Part shown: in pieces, positions 15,473 to 23,711 of the stretch
Position numbering within the stretch: the first letter of the stretch is position 1
How the letters are laid out: every line of letters starts with the position of its first letter
Source: a virus
DNA: 35,975 bases
Direction: 5' to 3' (one strand)
IMG/VR virus record: IMGVR_UViG_3300005288_000025
Span: 1-35,975 of that record
Position numbers and translations under genes: made by a program
The notes under the pieces: generated by a model
What the model was told of the DNA's origin: nothing
What the model saw: the letters and a program-made list of their open reading frames with translations, nothing else
Database searches by the model: none

Positions 15473-16642
15473 TCAGGCGTTCACTTTGCTGGCGAACTGG
15501 ATCAGGTAGCGGTCGGTGATGCGCTGGCGAAGGGTCAGGTCTTCCAGCGGCGGCACGGGCGTGTAGTCGTAATCGAGGTAGAGCTTGCCGGCCTTGAGCG
15601 TGTCCTTGTCGTTGATGTCTTCCGGGTACCAGCAGTCGCCGCCGATCAGGTAGCCGCTGCCGACCATTTCGCGGAACTTGGCTTTGATGCTCTCGATCAT
15701 GTCGCGCACCAGGGACGGGTGCATGGGCTTGTCCACGGCCCACATCTGCGCTTCGGCCATGGTGTCGGCGAGAATCTGCGCCGTGCGGGTGTAGTTCTCG
15801 AAAGCGAACAGCGGATCGTCACTGCACGTGCGGCTGCCCCAGAATCGGAAACCGCCCTCGTTGATTAGGGTGGTGACTTCGTTACCGTTGAGGTAGTTGG
15901 CATCGGTGGCCGGGTTTTGCAGGTCCCAGAACACGTCGGCGCTGATCCCGGTTACGCCGTTGACCGCGACGTTGGACAGGGTTTTGTGCCAATCCACTTC
16001 CTGGTCAATCTTGGCGCGCAGGCCCAAAGCACGGGCGACGGCAGAGGCTTTCACGGTGGCGTTGGTGACGGTGTCCCAGTTCTGGAAGTCTGGCCAGATC
16101 ACCATCACTTCGCGGGCGCCAAAGTTCTCGCGGTAGGCGACGGCTTCTTCCTTGGTTTTGCAGTCCCAGGCGCTGACGTAGCAGAAGGCGCGTAGCTGCT
16201 GGGCGATGCTCGCCAATGCAGTGCCCACCGGTTGGCTGTCGAGACCTGGCACGCCGAGGATGCGCGGCACCATACCGACCTTGGCCTTGGCGGCGAGCAG
16301 GGCTTTCATGCCGGTGTATTTGCCGTCGGCGGTGGTGGTGCCGATCAGGGCGCTGTTGGTTTCCGCCTCGGTGGCGCCTTCCTTGACGCGCACAACGATG
16401 GTGTAGGGCTTGGTCTGGTCGGCAATGGCTTGCAGGCTGGCGGCGAGGGTGCCGGTGGTGCCGGCCTTGCCGACAGCGGTTTGCACGTTGGTGAGCAGCA
16501 CCGGCGTATCCAGCGGGAAAACGGTAGCGTCGGCATCGTCGGCCGTGCAGACCATGCCGATGACGGCGGTGGGAATGGTGCGAATGGGGCGGGTGCCGTC
16601 GTTGAGTTCGAGCACCCGCACGCCGTGAAGATAATCGGCCAT
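15473..16642 (-). CDS. FI: Tail sheath protein gpFI
   Basis: A 389-aa contractile sheath protein, similar in length to P2 FI (396). It starts MADYLHGVRVLELNDGTRPI with the conserved TAVIGMVCTADDAD and TPVLLTN. Mid-protein segments ASIAQQLRAFCYVSAWDCK and SADVFWDLQNPATDANYLN, and the C-terminal block with FRFWGSRTCSDDPLFAFENY and MHPSLVRDMIESIK, are typical sheath-fold signatures. The ATG at 16642 fits the family start; an upstream 12-residue extension does not. An Ogr-type dyad lies 86 bp upstream (centre 16728), marking a late promoter for FI-FII-E-T-U-D. Confidence 0.94.
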   Translation of the reverse strand: MADYLHGVRVLELNDGTRPIRTIPTAVIGMVCTADDADATVFPLDTPVLLTNVQTAVGKAGTTGTLAASLQAIADQTKPYTIVVRVKEGATEAETNSALIGTTTADGKYTGMKALLAAKAKVGMVPRILGVPGLDSQPVGTALASIAQQLRAFCYVSAWDCKTKEEAVAYRENFGAREVMVIWPDFQNWDTVTNATVKASAVARALGLRAKIDQEVDWHKTLSNVAVNGVTGISADVFWDLQNPATDANYLNGNEVTTLINEGGFRFWGSRTCSDDPLFAFENYTRTAQILADTMAEAQMWAVDKPMHPSLVRDMIESIKAKFREMVGSGYLIGGDCWYPEDINDKDTLKAGKLYLDYDYTPVPPLEDLTLRQRITDRYLIQFASKVNA

Positions 16643-16717
16643 GGTTTTGCCTGCGCAGTAAATGAGATGACAGTGCACAGGCTGCCGCGCGCGCGCCGGA
16701 TGGGCGAGCGCGTGGGT

Positions 16718-16738
16718 TTGTAGTGTTAACCGTTACAG
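16718..16738 (-). promoter_or_regulatory. Ogr-type late promoter box upstream of FI
   Basis: TTGTA-N11-TACAG on the + strand (CTGTA-N11-TACAA on the minus). It shares exact spacing with boxes upstream of V, the duplicated V fragment and P/O. It lies in the gap between the fibre assembly gene and sheath FI, where P2 has its F late promoter. Confidence 0.65.
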
Positions 16739-16765
16739 GGAGTCGGTGTTTTGGTGGATAGCGAC

Positions 16766-17170
16766 TTAAGCAGGCTCAATGGGATGGTTTGGCCAAACGG
16801 GATCGGGCAATGAGGTATCAACGCGGTTCACGTCCACCCGGAACTGCTTCCACTGTCGCAACCGTGCTGCCTCTTTTTCAGTTTCGGTACCTAGGTCTAC
16901 CGCGTCCTGCAGTGGATCTATCTGAGTGGTTGCTTCTCGCAGCAGCTCGTTGCGTTGAGCTATTGCTCCGGCGAGAGCCTGCTCGGGCGAGCGCACGAAA
17001 TCCCGAGCGACAGGCGGTTCAACCTCATAGTCGATGACCTTACCGTCTACTTGGGCCTGTTGCAGTGAGCGGTAGGCTTCATGGCTCAGCTCAACGGCAT
17101 CATTTGGCAAATCTGGCGTGATATCCGAGTCATAAAAGCCTTTGTTCGACCGCGAAGAAAACATGGGCAT
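16766..17170 (-). CDS. Tail fibre assembly protein
   Basis: A 134-aa protein of the Tfa/Caudo_TAP type, which helps fold or attach the tail fibre. Signatures are the N-terminal FYDSDITPDLPNDAVELS, then HEAYRSLQQAQVDGKVIDYE and the C-terminal LRQWKQFRVDVNRVD and WP-P. The ATG at 17170 has gaggt seven bases upstream. It immediately follows fibre gene H, with the start just past the H stop at 17179, and ends the fibre transcription unit before the FI promoter. Equivalent to P2 gene G. Confidence 0.85.
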   Translation of the reverse strand: MPMFSSRSNKGFYDSDITPDLPNDAVELSHEAYRSLQQAQVDGKVIDYEVEPPVARDFVRSPEQALAGAIAQRNELLREATTQIDPLQDAVDLGTETEKEAARLRQWKQFRVDVNRVDTSLPDPVWPNHPIEPA

Positions 17171-17178
17171 CTGGCACC

Positions 17179-18630
17179 TCAATATCCGATTGCAATGTAT
17201 TGGCCGACCTCAACCGAAGCCCCAAAATTCTGGAAAATAACCTGCCCATTTGGATCACCACCCGACTGACCAACGAGCATCACCGCATTGCTTCCCAGTG
17301 ACTTCCGCCCACCAATGGCGACGAAGCAGCCATTAGGGAACCTGAGTGGAAATGAAAAAGATTGGTAGGAGCCGCCAGTTGCCGAAACGCTGACCTCTCC
17401 CCACTCCAAGATCAGCCCTCCTGGTAGACGCAGATAACCCACCGATCCGAGAGACCGCGCCGAAAACGCCGCAATGATTGCCGCCTGAACCTGTGCCGTC
17501 GTCGCCAGTTTGGTGGTGTTATCCGTACCCGCTTGAGTCGGCCCGGTGGGCGTACCGGTCAGCGTGGGGCTTGCCAGTGGCGCCTTAAGGCTGATGGCAT
17601 TGGTAACCGTGGTGGCAAAGTTAGGATCGTTACCCAGCGCGGTTGCTAGTTCTTTAAGCGTATCCAGTGCCGCCGGCGATGAATCGACCAACGCGGCCAG
17701 TGCAAGCTGGATGAATGCAGTTGTCGCGATCTGTTGGTTGTTCGTGCCAGGACCTGCCGTGGGGGCTAAAGGCGTACCGGTGAAGGATGGCGAATTAATA
17801 GGCGCAAAGCCCTGAGTAACGTTTTGGAATGCCAGTGGTGTGGTGCCCAGGACGATTGTCCCGTCAGTAATCAGCTGCCACCGGGTATCTGCCAACGTGG
17901 TGCCTTGCTCGACCGACACCAGCAAGCCCGACGTCACCTGGGCGCTGGAATCGGCGTCTGTCGCGCGCGACCAACTGCCCGCTGCCGCAACCCAAATGCC
18001 GTTGTCCTTGGCGACGTTTTGGTTTTTCACCAGCACCCGGTCACCAGCCGCCAACGCGACGCCATCGATGGTCTGCAAACCTGTCAGCGCGACATTGCCC
18101 ATGGTGGCCACCCGCACCGACTGCTTGTTATCGAGTTTATAAAGCTCTTCCAGAATCTTCGCGTCGACGTACTCTCGGGTCGCCAGCACCACCGACGGGT
18201 CAATCTTCAACTGAATGTTCGACGTGCCGCTGGTGATGATGTGCATCCGCACCACCTGATTTCGGCCCGAACCTTGGGTGAGTAATGGCTTGTAGCTCGG
18301 CGCCACGTTGGACACGGCCGAGAACACACCGTCCTTGTCTTCGAGCGCCAATTCGCGGATCCACCATCCGCCAACATCCGGCGGCAGCACCAGTTCAGCG
18401 ATGAGGACGTTGTCGTCTGTTGGTGAAACGCGCAGTTGATTGAGCTGGGCGCGGTAACGCTGATTTATCAATTTGGTTTGTGACGGGCTGGGCACCGGGT
18501 CTGTGTCGTTGGCGTCGCCGATCAGCATGTAGCGCGGTTCCCACGGAATGCCGAGGGCGTCGCAATTGGTTTTCTTGGCGGCGCCCAGCGTGGTCAGCAT
18601 GCCGCCGAAAATAGAGTTCTGATCAACCAT
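17179..18630 (-). CDS. H: Tail fibre protein gpH
   Basis: This 483-aa receptor-binding fibre starts MVDQNSIFGGMLTTLGAAKK, the conserved baseplate-attachment region of P2-type fibres (DUF3751/collar type, about 1-160), with the GGWWIRELALEDKDG strand. The shaft has two imperfect repeats: SPSFTGTPLAPTAGPGTNN-QIATTAF (about 285) and SPTLTGTPTGPTQAGTDN-KLATTAQ (about 355). The tip (about 395-483, GYLRLPGGLILEWGEVSV) looks like a trimeric fibre-tip domain that would set host range. It is shorter than P2 gpH. The start overlaps gene I by eight bases. Confidence 0.9.
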   Translation of the reverse strand: MVDQNSIFGGMLTTLGAAKKTNCDALGIPWEPRYMLIGDANDTDPVPSPSQTKLINQRYRAQLNQLRVSPTDDNVLIAELVLPPDVGGWWIRELALEDKDGVFSAVSNVAPSYKPLLTQGSGRNQVVRMHIITSGTSNIQLKIDPSVVLATREYVDAKILEELYKLDNKQSVRVATMGNVALTGLQTIDGVALAAGDRVLVKNQNVAKDNGIWVAAAGSWSRATDADSSAQVTSGLLVSVEQGTTLADTRWQLITDGTIVLGTTPLAFQNVTQGFAPINSPSFTGTPLAPTAGPGTNNQQIATTAFIQLALAALVDSSPAALDTLKELATALGNDPNFATTVTNAISLKAPLASPTLTGTPTGPTQAGTDNTTKLATTAQVQAAIIAAFSARSLGSVGYLRLPGGLILEWGEVSVSATGGSYQSFSFPLRFPNGCFVAIGGRKSLGSNAVMLVGQSGGDPNGQVIFQNFGASVEVGQYIAIGY

Positions 18631-19249
18631 GGAGATACACGTCCAGTTCGTCGAGGGTGTAAAGGCTCACGCCGCTGTAGGCCCGGATCGAGACATCGAT
18701 GTCCGGGTTGTTCCAGGGGTACACGTCGATTTCGTCGCCGTCGTAAACGGCGAAACCAACGAAGGCGTCGAGTCGGGTTTCAAGAATGATGTCGAGGCCG
18801 GTGAGATGGCGGGTGAGGGGCTTGGCGTCGTCGATCAGCCAGACCAGTTCCTGGTACATCGCTTCGGTGATGCCGGAGTCGAGGACGCCGATGCGCAAGG
18901 TGAACGTACCGGGCGTGCCGGGCGGAACGGTTTGCCACCATTCGGCGACCTCGATCAGATAGCCCAGCGGTTCCACCACTCGACGCAATGCGCCGATGGT
19001 GCCTTTATGGGAGTGCACGTAATACGCGGCTCTGCACGCGGCACGCTTGGCAGCCTCTGGCCATTTGCTGTCCCAGCGATCAACCGAAAACGCCCAGGCC
19101 AGATACGGCAGTAGGGGCAGGGGGCACTCGTCAGGGTTGTAGAGCGTGCGCAACGGAATCGGCACGCGCTGGATTTCTGCCAAGGCTTGCGCTGCTTGGC
19201 GCTCCAGCGGGGTCGAGTTGCCGGGTAGCAGTGGCTGGTAGGTCATCAC
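18623..19249 (-). CDS. I: Baseplate wedge protein gpI
   Basis: A 208-aa protein of the phage tail protein I family. The segments LLPGNSTPLERQAAQALAEI, LYNPDECPLPLLPYLAWAFS and VDRWDSKWPEAAKRA are highly characteristic. It joins J in the baseplate wedge and holds the tail fibre. It overlaps J by four bases and H by eight, in the standard V-W-J-I-H order. Confidence 0.93.
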   Translation of the reverse strand: MMTYQPLLPGNSTPLERQAAQALAEIQRVPIPLRTLYNPDECPLPLLPYLAWAFSVDRWDSKWPEAAKRAACRAAYYVHSHKGTIGALRRVVEPLGYLIEVAEWWQTVPPGTPGTFTLRIGVLDSGITEAMYQELVWLIDDAKPLTRHLTGLDIILETRLDAFVGFAVYDGDEIDVYPWNNPDIDVSIRAYSGVSLYTLDELDVYLHG

Positions 19250-20157
19250 TCAACCCCCAATATCAGTTCTACGCTCGTGCAATACGGCGCCTGATACTTG
19301 GTGGCGACGATGTCTTCCCAGTCTTCCAGCACTACTTTACGCACGCCCTCAACGTGCAGCGCGGCGTGCACGATCGACTCTGAAACCTCCAGCGCCAGGC
19401 GCCGCCGTTGGTGCACGAATTTGAGTAATTGGGCTTCTGCAGCAGCGAGGACAAGTTCGGTTTCCGGTCCGTTGCTGAGCGGGTAGATCTTGGCCTTGAT
19501 CTGGTAATTGATGATTTCCGCGCCTTGGACCGTGAGGCGATCCGCCACGGGGCGGCGGTCGTCGTCACTGAGGTACGTTTTGACCTTGTCGAGCAGTGCC
19601 GGCGAGGCAGTGCCATCGCCCAGCACTGACTGCACGGTGACTACGGCTTCGGCCGGCGCCGGGCTTTCGGCGGTGGCATCGGCGACCTGACCGTCAGCCG
19701 ACCGGGCGTGGAAGATGTAGCTGTTGCGAGGGCCGGCAGTGCTGAGGCCTTCCCATGCCATCTGTGCCCGTTCGCGCAGGCTATCGTCACTTTCCATGAG
19801 CTTGGGGAGCGGCGGCACGGCTGTCGGATTTGCAGCCTGAATCACCAGGCGCTTGACGTTGAAATTGGCGGCGAGCTGTTCGAGGTCGGTGCCTTTGGCC
19901 AGGGCGAGCATATTGGCGACGGATGCTTCATTGACGCGCTGACGCCAGACGGTTTCGCGGTAGGCGTTTTCCTCGAGTAATTTGGTCAGCGGCTCCGACT
20001 CCATGTTGAGGCGTGCAGCGATCTCGGCTTGTTCCTCCGCAGGCCAAAGACTGACGGCGTAGGCCTTACGCTCGGCGAGGATCTGCTCGTAGTCGATCTG
20101 TTCGACGATCTGCGGCGCCGGCAGTTGGCCAAGGTCGATGGCGACGAAAGTATTCAT
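19246..20157 (-). CDS. J: Baseplate wedge protein gpJ
   Basis: A 303-aa baseplate J family protein. Conserved parts are the start FVAIDLGQLPAPQIVEQIDY, RETVWRQRVNEASVANMLAL-KGTDL, and the segment SDDSLRERAQMAWEGLSTAG. It builds the baseplate wedge with W and I. Overlaps of four bases with W and I indicate translational coupling. Confidence 0.94.
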   Translation of the reverse strand: MNTFVAIDLGQLPAPQIVEQIDYEQILAERKAYAVSLWPAEEQAEIAARLNMESEPLTKLLEENAYRETVWRQRVNEASVANMLALAKGTDLEQLAANFNVKRLVIQAANPTAVPPLPKLMESDDSLRERAQMAWEGLSTAGPRNSYIFHARSADGQVADATAESPAPAEAVVTVQSVLGDGTASPALLDKVKTYLSDDDRRPVADRLTVQGAEIINYQIKAKIYPLSNGPETELVLAAAEAQLLKFVHQRRRLALEVSESIVHAALHVEGVRKVVLEDWEDIVATKYQAPYCTSVELILGVE

Positions 20158-20498
20158 ACACTGCCCCCCAGTTGCAGAGGCACGCTCAGGCTCAGCGGCT
20201 GATTGTTGTCGACGATGGTGCCTTCAAACTCCAGCGACGCCTGACCCTGAAGGTTCGCACCGATGAACTGGATACGGCTGAGGCTGATGCGGGTTTCCCA
20301 GCGCATCAGGGCCATGACGGTGGCGGCGTAGACCTGCAAGCGGGTGAAGTCGTTAAACGGCTGATCCACCAACTCAGGGAGCAGGCTGCCGTATTGGCGG
20401 CGCATGACGCGGGTGCCGATGCGAGTGGTCAGGATATCGGTGATGGACTGGGCGATGTGTTCGACCAGGCCGAGGGCTGCGCCGGTTTCTCGGTTCAT
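20154..20498 (-). CDS. W: Baseplate protein gpW (gp25-like)
   Basis: A 114-aa protein of the GPW/gp25 lysozyme-like family: EHIAQSITDILTTRIGTRVM followed by RRQYGSLLPELVDQP and the WETRISLSRI strand. It initiates sheath assembly at the baseplate. It overlaps both V and J by four bases. Confidence 0.93.
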   Translation of the reverse strand: MNRETGAALGLVEHIAQSITDILTTRIGTRVMRRQYGSLLPELVDQPFNDFTRLQVYAATVMALMRWETRISLSRIQFIGANLQGQASLEFEGTIVDNNQPLSLSVPLQLGGSV

Positions 20499-21067
20499 AC
20501 CGGCTTCTCCGTCTTCGCACCGCCGGGCATTACACCGCCGTGCAGGTGCTTCACCAGGCTGATACCGGCCGCGATGACATCTTCGGACACGGTGACCAGA
20601 CCAGTGATGTTCTGGTTGCCGGTCTGGGTGTAGTCGCCCTCATGGGTGATCGGGCCGACGATGTGGATGCCGCCCGTACTCGTCAGATTGGTGGTGCCGC
20701 CTTCGGCCAGGGTGGCATTTAGGTGGTGGGCGACGCTGTCGTACTCGATGACGGTGCCGTCGCGGTAGGTCGTTCGGTGCAGTCCTTCGCGGTCGCCGTT
20801 GGCCGGGATATTGTCGCTGAACAGGCCTGTCAGGACGATGCCATTGCCGAGCTGGCCGGAAGGGCTGAATAGGATGACTTGCTCGTCGATAGTTGGCGGA
20901 TTCCACTCCCGATCGGCTCCGGCACGGGCGGCAATCCATGGGAGCCAGCCGGTGGTGAGGGTGCCGGTTTTGACCTGCACACGCGGGGGCTTCATCTGGA
21001 CGGCAGCGATGGTGCCGAGGCGGATGAGGTTTTCGATCAGGCGGGCGAGGGTGGCTAAATCGTTCAT
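20495..21067 (-). CDS. V: Baseplate spike protein gpV
   Basis: A 190-aa baseplate assembly protein V. An N-terminal helix (MNDLATLARLIENLIRLGTI) precedes an OB-fold domain with GWLPWIAARAGADREWNPPT and DEQVILFSPSGQLGNGIVL, then a beta-helical spike region; His-rich NQNITGL to HLHGG is near the end. It pierces the host outer membrane. It heads the V-W-J-I-H operon, with an Ogr-type box centred 57 bp upstream. Its 5' 230 bp are duplicated, in decayed form, at 22035-22256. Confidence 0.94.
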   Translation of the reverse strand: MNDLATLARLIENLIRLGTIAAVQMKPPRVQVKTGTLTTGWLPWIAARAGADREWNPPTIDEQVILFSPSGQLGNGIVLTGLFSDNIPANGDREGLHRTTYRDGTVIEYDSVAHHLNATLAEGGTTNLTSTGGIHIVGPITHEGDYTQTGNQNITGLVTVSEDVIAAGISLVKHLHGGVMPGGAKTEKPV

Positions 21068-21113
21068 GGCGCCAATGGTGGCTGTACGCGCGAAGAACCG
21101 CAGTTAGATAGTT

Positions 21114-21134
21114 CTGTAAGGATGTCGTGTACAA
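21114..21134 (-). promoter_or_regulatory. Ogr-type late promoter box upstream of V
   Basis: CTGTA-N11-TACAA on the + strand, centred 57 bp before the V start. The same 57-bp distance is seen for the box before P and for the duplicated V fragment. It also lies at the edge of the cargo inserted between V and S. Confidence 0.65.
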
Positions 21135-21234
21135 ATCGTTTGAATGATACTGCCCACGACGTTACGTCGCTGTGTGGTGGAATCCCAATTTTTTGTGCAC
21201 CATGTGACATTGAGTATTTTTGGAAGGGGGTGAT

Positions 21235-21876
21235 ATGGGTTTCGATGCTTCTACACTGGTCTTGTATATGCCAGTTTTGAAAGATGGTGTTATAGCACTT
21301 GCGGCAGCTATAACGGCCGGTATGGCTATATACGGATTGAGAGTCTGGAAGAGAGACCTCGTTGGTAAGGAAGTGTACGAAGTGGTGAAGGAATTGGTCT
21401 ATCAAAGTCACTCAATATCAAGGGCTGCTGCGCGGTGCTTATATCCATTAGCGGCTTCTGAGGCGAGGGTTTTTAGTGATGAGGAGCGATTTCATACTAC
21501 TGAGTACGAACGTCTATTTTTAAGTGAGTCTGGCGCATATCGTGCGCGTTTAGATATATATGTAAGCTCTTTGCGAGAGTTTTCCGATGCCTTGTTAAGG
21601 GCGCGCGTTTTGTTGGGGTCAAAGGTTTTAGGGGCGTATAATCCATATGAAAAAGCTTTAGCTAAACCAATAGTCCTAATTAATGAATATCTTACTGTTA
21701 TAGAAGACCGCACGAATACTCCGCATCCTCAGTCTGAAGATGTGATGAGGTTGCGATCTTTGTTTGCCAGCTTTGATCCTCAAAAACATAATGAAATACT
21801 GTTCTCGGTTTATGAGGCTAGAGAGAAGGCGGAAAAATTCTCGCTTCCATATTTGCATAGAAAGTCTATAAGGTGA
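21235..21876 (+). CDS. AT-rich cargo gene: single-helix membrane protein (213 aa), unknown function
   Basis: A protein starting MGFDASTLVLYMPVLKDGVI. One N-terminal membrane helix (about 15-35, GVIALAAAITAGMAIYGLRV) precedes a helical, probably cytoplasmic domain of about 175 residues with no recognised motif. The ATG at 21235 has a ggaaggggg ribosome site five bases before it, so an upstream TTG is rejected. It runs opposite to the surrounding late genes and is strongly AT-rich. It lies between gene V and a decayed second copy of V's start. It is almost certainly a moron; an exclusion or defence role is only a guess. Confidence 0.65.
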   Translation: MGFDASTLVLYMPVLKDGVIALAAAITAGMAIYGLRVWKRDLVGKEVYEVVKELVYQSHSISRAAARCLYPLAASEARVFSDEERFHTTEYERLFLSESGAYRARLDIYVSSLREFSDALLRARVLLGSKVLGAYNPYEKALAKPIVLINEYLTVIEDRTNTPHPQSEDVMRLRSLFASFDPQKHNEILFSVYEAREKAEKFSLPYLHRKSIR

Positions 21877-22034
21877 CCTTCTGAGAACAGGAGGTGCTTG
21901 TTGGTGTGTGGCTGCTGAATTGAAAGGTTTTGTATTTGTAAAACGATTTTAGTTGCGCGAAATAAATTAGTGGATGATCCCTAATTAGAATTGGATGTTT
22001 TTCGGTTAAACTAAGAATAACGTTTTGTTCGTAT
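21877..22034. other. AT-rich intergenic remnant
   Basis: About 160 bp of low-GC sequence between the 213-aa cargo gene and the V duplicate. No gene, promoter or terminator could be supported here. Confidence 0.4.
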
Positions 22035-22256
22035 TACTCAGCTGGTTGGATGGACTGAACAGGATGACTTGCTCGTCGATGGAGGGAAACTTCCACTTGC
22101 GGTCGGCGCCAGCAAGTGCGGCTATCCATAAGAGCCAGCCGGTGATGAGGGATCCGGTTTTGACTTGCACGCTCTTGGCTTCATCTGGACGGCAGCGATG
22201 GTGCCGAGGCGGATGAGATTTTCGATTAGGCGGGCGAGGGTGGCTAAGTCGTTCAT
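22035..22256 (-). pseudogene. V: Decayed duplicate of the 5' end of gene V
   Basis: This stretch aligns with 20847-21067 (the start of V), including identical runs around the ATG (cgggcgagggtggctaa-tcgttcatggcg) and ggatgacttgctcgtcgat. It encodes MNDLATLARLIENLIRLGTI unchanged, then loses frame: a one-base deletion in the ttggcttcatctgg region shifts it. Only about the first 75 codons remain. Upstream it retains the Ogr-type box at 22303-22323, 57 bp from the old start. It is therefore a remnant of a former V promoter and gene, left when cargo was inserted. Confidence 0.85.
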
Positions 22257-22302
22257 GGCGCCGATGGTGGCGCCATGTGTGCGTGACCGCAGCAGTAGCA
22301 AG

Positions 22303-22323
22303 TTGTAATTCTTTTGATTACAT
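22303..22323 (-). promoter_or_regulatory. Ogr-type box of the duplicated V promoter
   Basis: TTGTA-N11-TACAT, centred 57 bp before the ATG of the V remnant, the same spacing as at the intact V. The flanking bases differ from those at 21114-21134, so conservation of the dyad itself suggests selection or recent duplication. If active it would drive transcription leftward across the pseudogene, antisense to the 213-aa cargo gene. Confidence 0.5.
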
Positions 22324-22342
22324 GAGAGCGGTGAGGAGCTTT

Positions 22343-23161
22343 TTAAAATCCTTGATACCACCCTAGAGCTCTTCCGATGGCCAGCCCAAGCAAGATACAA
22401 AAAATGTATCCAGGGAAATTTAGGAAACCTGCGATAGCACGCAGGCGTGCTCTAATAGTTTCGTATTCTCTCCGGTAATATCTCTTAGATGCCCTAAGTC
22501 CGCGTGATTTTTCTTTTAGTGTCGAAAAATCCCGCCATATGTTATCTAGAGCACTCAGGCCATGGTTTCTGGTTATGTTGGGCCAGTTTGCATAAGGTAT
22601 AAGCTCGGAGATTTTTAGAGTAGGGTCGGATTGACCTCCCATACCCTCAGCACCTTCCCAGATGAATCGTATTCCTGAGTTTGTGTAGAGCTTATTTCGG
22701 CGATCTTTGTTCTCCCCATCTGCATCTCCGGAGATTACTGATATGGGTACAACGGTAAAAGAGGGATCGAACTGTTTTGCCCATGAAACAATCTTGTGGA
22801 ATAGATATGTGCCTACATGTAGTCCACGCATGCTCCCATCAATCATAACTGATCCGTTCGTCAGCTTTACGGACCTTCGACTGTAATTGAGTTCTCCCCC
22901 CATCTCACTGATAAATTGACCTGATCTGACACCACCACGGCTTCCGTAGAGATAAGTGGCCCTGACTGTTATACGGGCACTTGAATTCGGAATACCTTGT
23001 AGAGACCAAGTGCTCGATTTCAGTTTGGTCTCAATAAGTAGGTAGTGAGTATCTTCGGTATAGGTGGTTTGGTATTTTACTTCGATTATCTCGATATTAT
23101 TATTTATCTCTTCGCTGGTGAAGTTTACATTGACTTCAACTGCCGTGTCATCACGCTCCAT
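22343..23161 (-). CDS. AT-rich cargo gene: GNAT-like domain with C-terminal membrane anchor (272 aa)
   Basis: The central region carries features of a GNAT acyltransferase: MRGLHVGTYLFHKIVSWAKQ (111-130) resembles the acetyl-CoA pyrophosphate loop and helix, and RRNKLYTNSGIRF (154-166) resembles the terminal motif. The first 100 residues are beta-rich. Basic helical residues 215-245 lead to a C-terminal membrane helix (about 250-267, GYIFCILLGLAIGRALGW). A membrane-anchored GNAT is unusual. Low GC content marks it as cargo. Ribosome site aaggga precedes the ATG. It lies upstream of the V remnant and is read in the late-gene direction. The GNAT assignment is by motif eye and moderate; the substrate is unknown. 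Confidence 0.65.
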   Translation of the reverse strand: MERDDTAVEVNVNFTSEEINNNIEIIEVKYQTTYTEDTHYLLIETKLKSSTWSLQGIPNSSARITVRATYLYGSRGGVRSGQFISEMGGELNYSRRSVKLTNGSVMIDGSMRGLHVGTYLFHKIVSWAKQFDPSFTVVPISVISGDADGENKDRRNKLYTNSGIRFIWEGAEGMGGQSDPTLKISELIPYANWPNITRNHGLSALDNIWRDFSTLKEKSRGLRASKRYYRREYETIRARLRAIAGFLNFPGYIFCILLGLAIGRALGWYQGF

Positions 23162-23240
23162 TGCTATTCCCTTGTAGTGGCTTTTTGATGCAAAAGCTTG
23201 CTTTATGCCATCTATTGACGTTCAGGGGAACAGGAGCGCT

Positions 23241-23711
23241 TTAAAAACTCAGCTCTTTGCTGAGGTGTGCTAATAGCTCATCTCGTATTGAATCAAGGTC
23301 GCCGGGAGCAAAGCCCAAAATTTCACGTTGGGCATATTTCACTTGGGCTGCTCCGCTCTCGGCACGGTCTCGCAGGCCGTATTGGTGCACTCGGGCAATA
23401 CGTGCAATACGGCCTGCGAATCCAATGCTGATAGCGTTGCCGTCACCCTGAACTTTCAGGAAGGTCGCCGTGCGCAGCTTTTGGAACATCTTCACTTTCC
23501 GTTTCACTCGTCCCTGCTTACCACGTAGGTTGCGTTGTTTGCGCGGCACATACTTGCTGCCATCCGGGTTCTGCTGGGCAATGATTCGTTGCTGCTGGCT
23601 GTGTCGTATCGCTTGACCGAGACTGCGGGCCAGCCTGTGGCGCGATTCCGGCTCAAGCTGCCCAAGCAATCCCGCCGCCCAATCTTCGAGCGCTTCCAGT
23701 CTGTTTGTCAT
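23241..23711 (-). CDS. S: Tail completion protein gpS (virion morphogenesis)
   Basis: A 156-aa protein of the P2 gpS family. It starts MTNRLEALEDWAAGLLGQLE and has RLARSLGQAIRHSQQQRI, QQNPDGSKYVPRK and RIARVHQYGLRD, hallmarks of the virion morphogenesis family. It acts with R in tail completion at the head-tail joint. The ATG at 23711 overlaps the R stop (ATGA), favouring it over an ATG at 23726. In P2 it is followed by V; here 2.2 kb of cargo intervenes. Confidence 0.92.
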   Translation of the reverse strand: MTNRLEALEDWAAGLLGQLEPESRHRLARSLGQAIRHSQQQRIIAQQNPDGSKYVPRKQRNLRGKQGRVKRKVKMFQKLRTATFLKVQGDGNAISIGFAGRIARIARVHQYGLRDRAESGAAQVKYAQREILGFAPGDLDSIRDELLAHLSKELSF

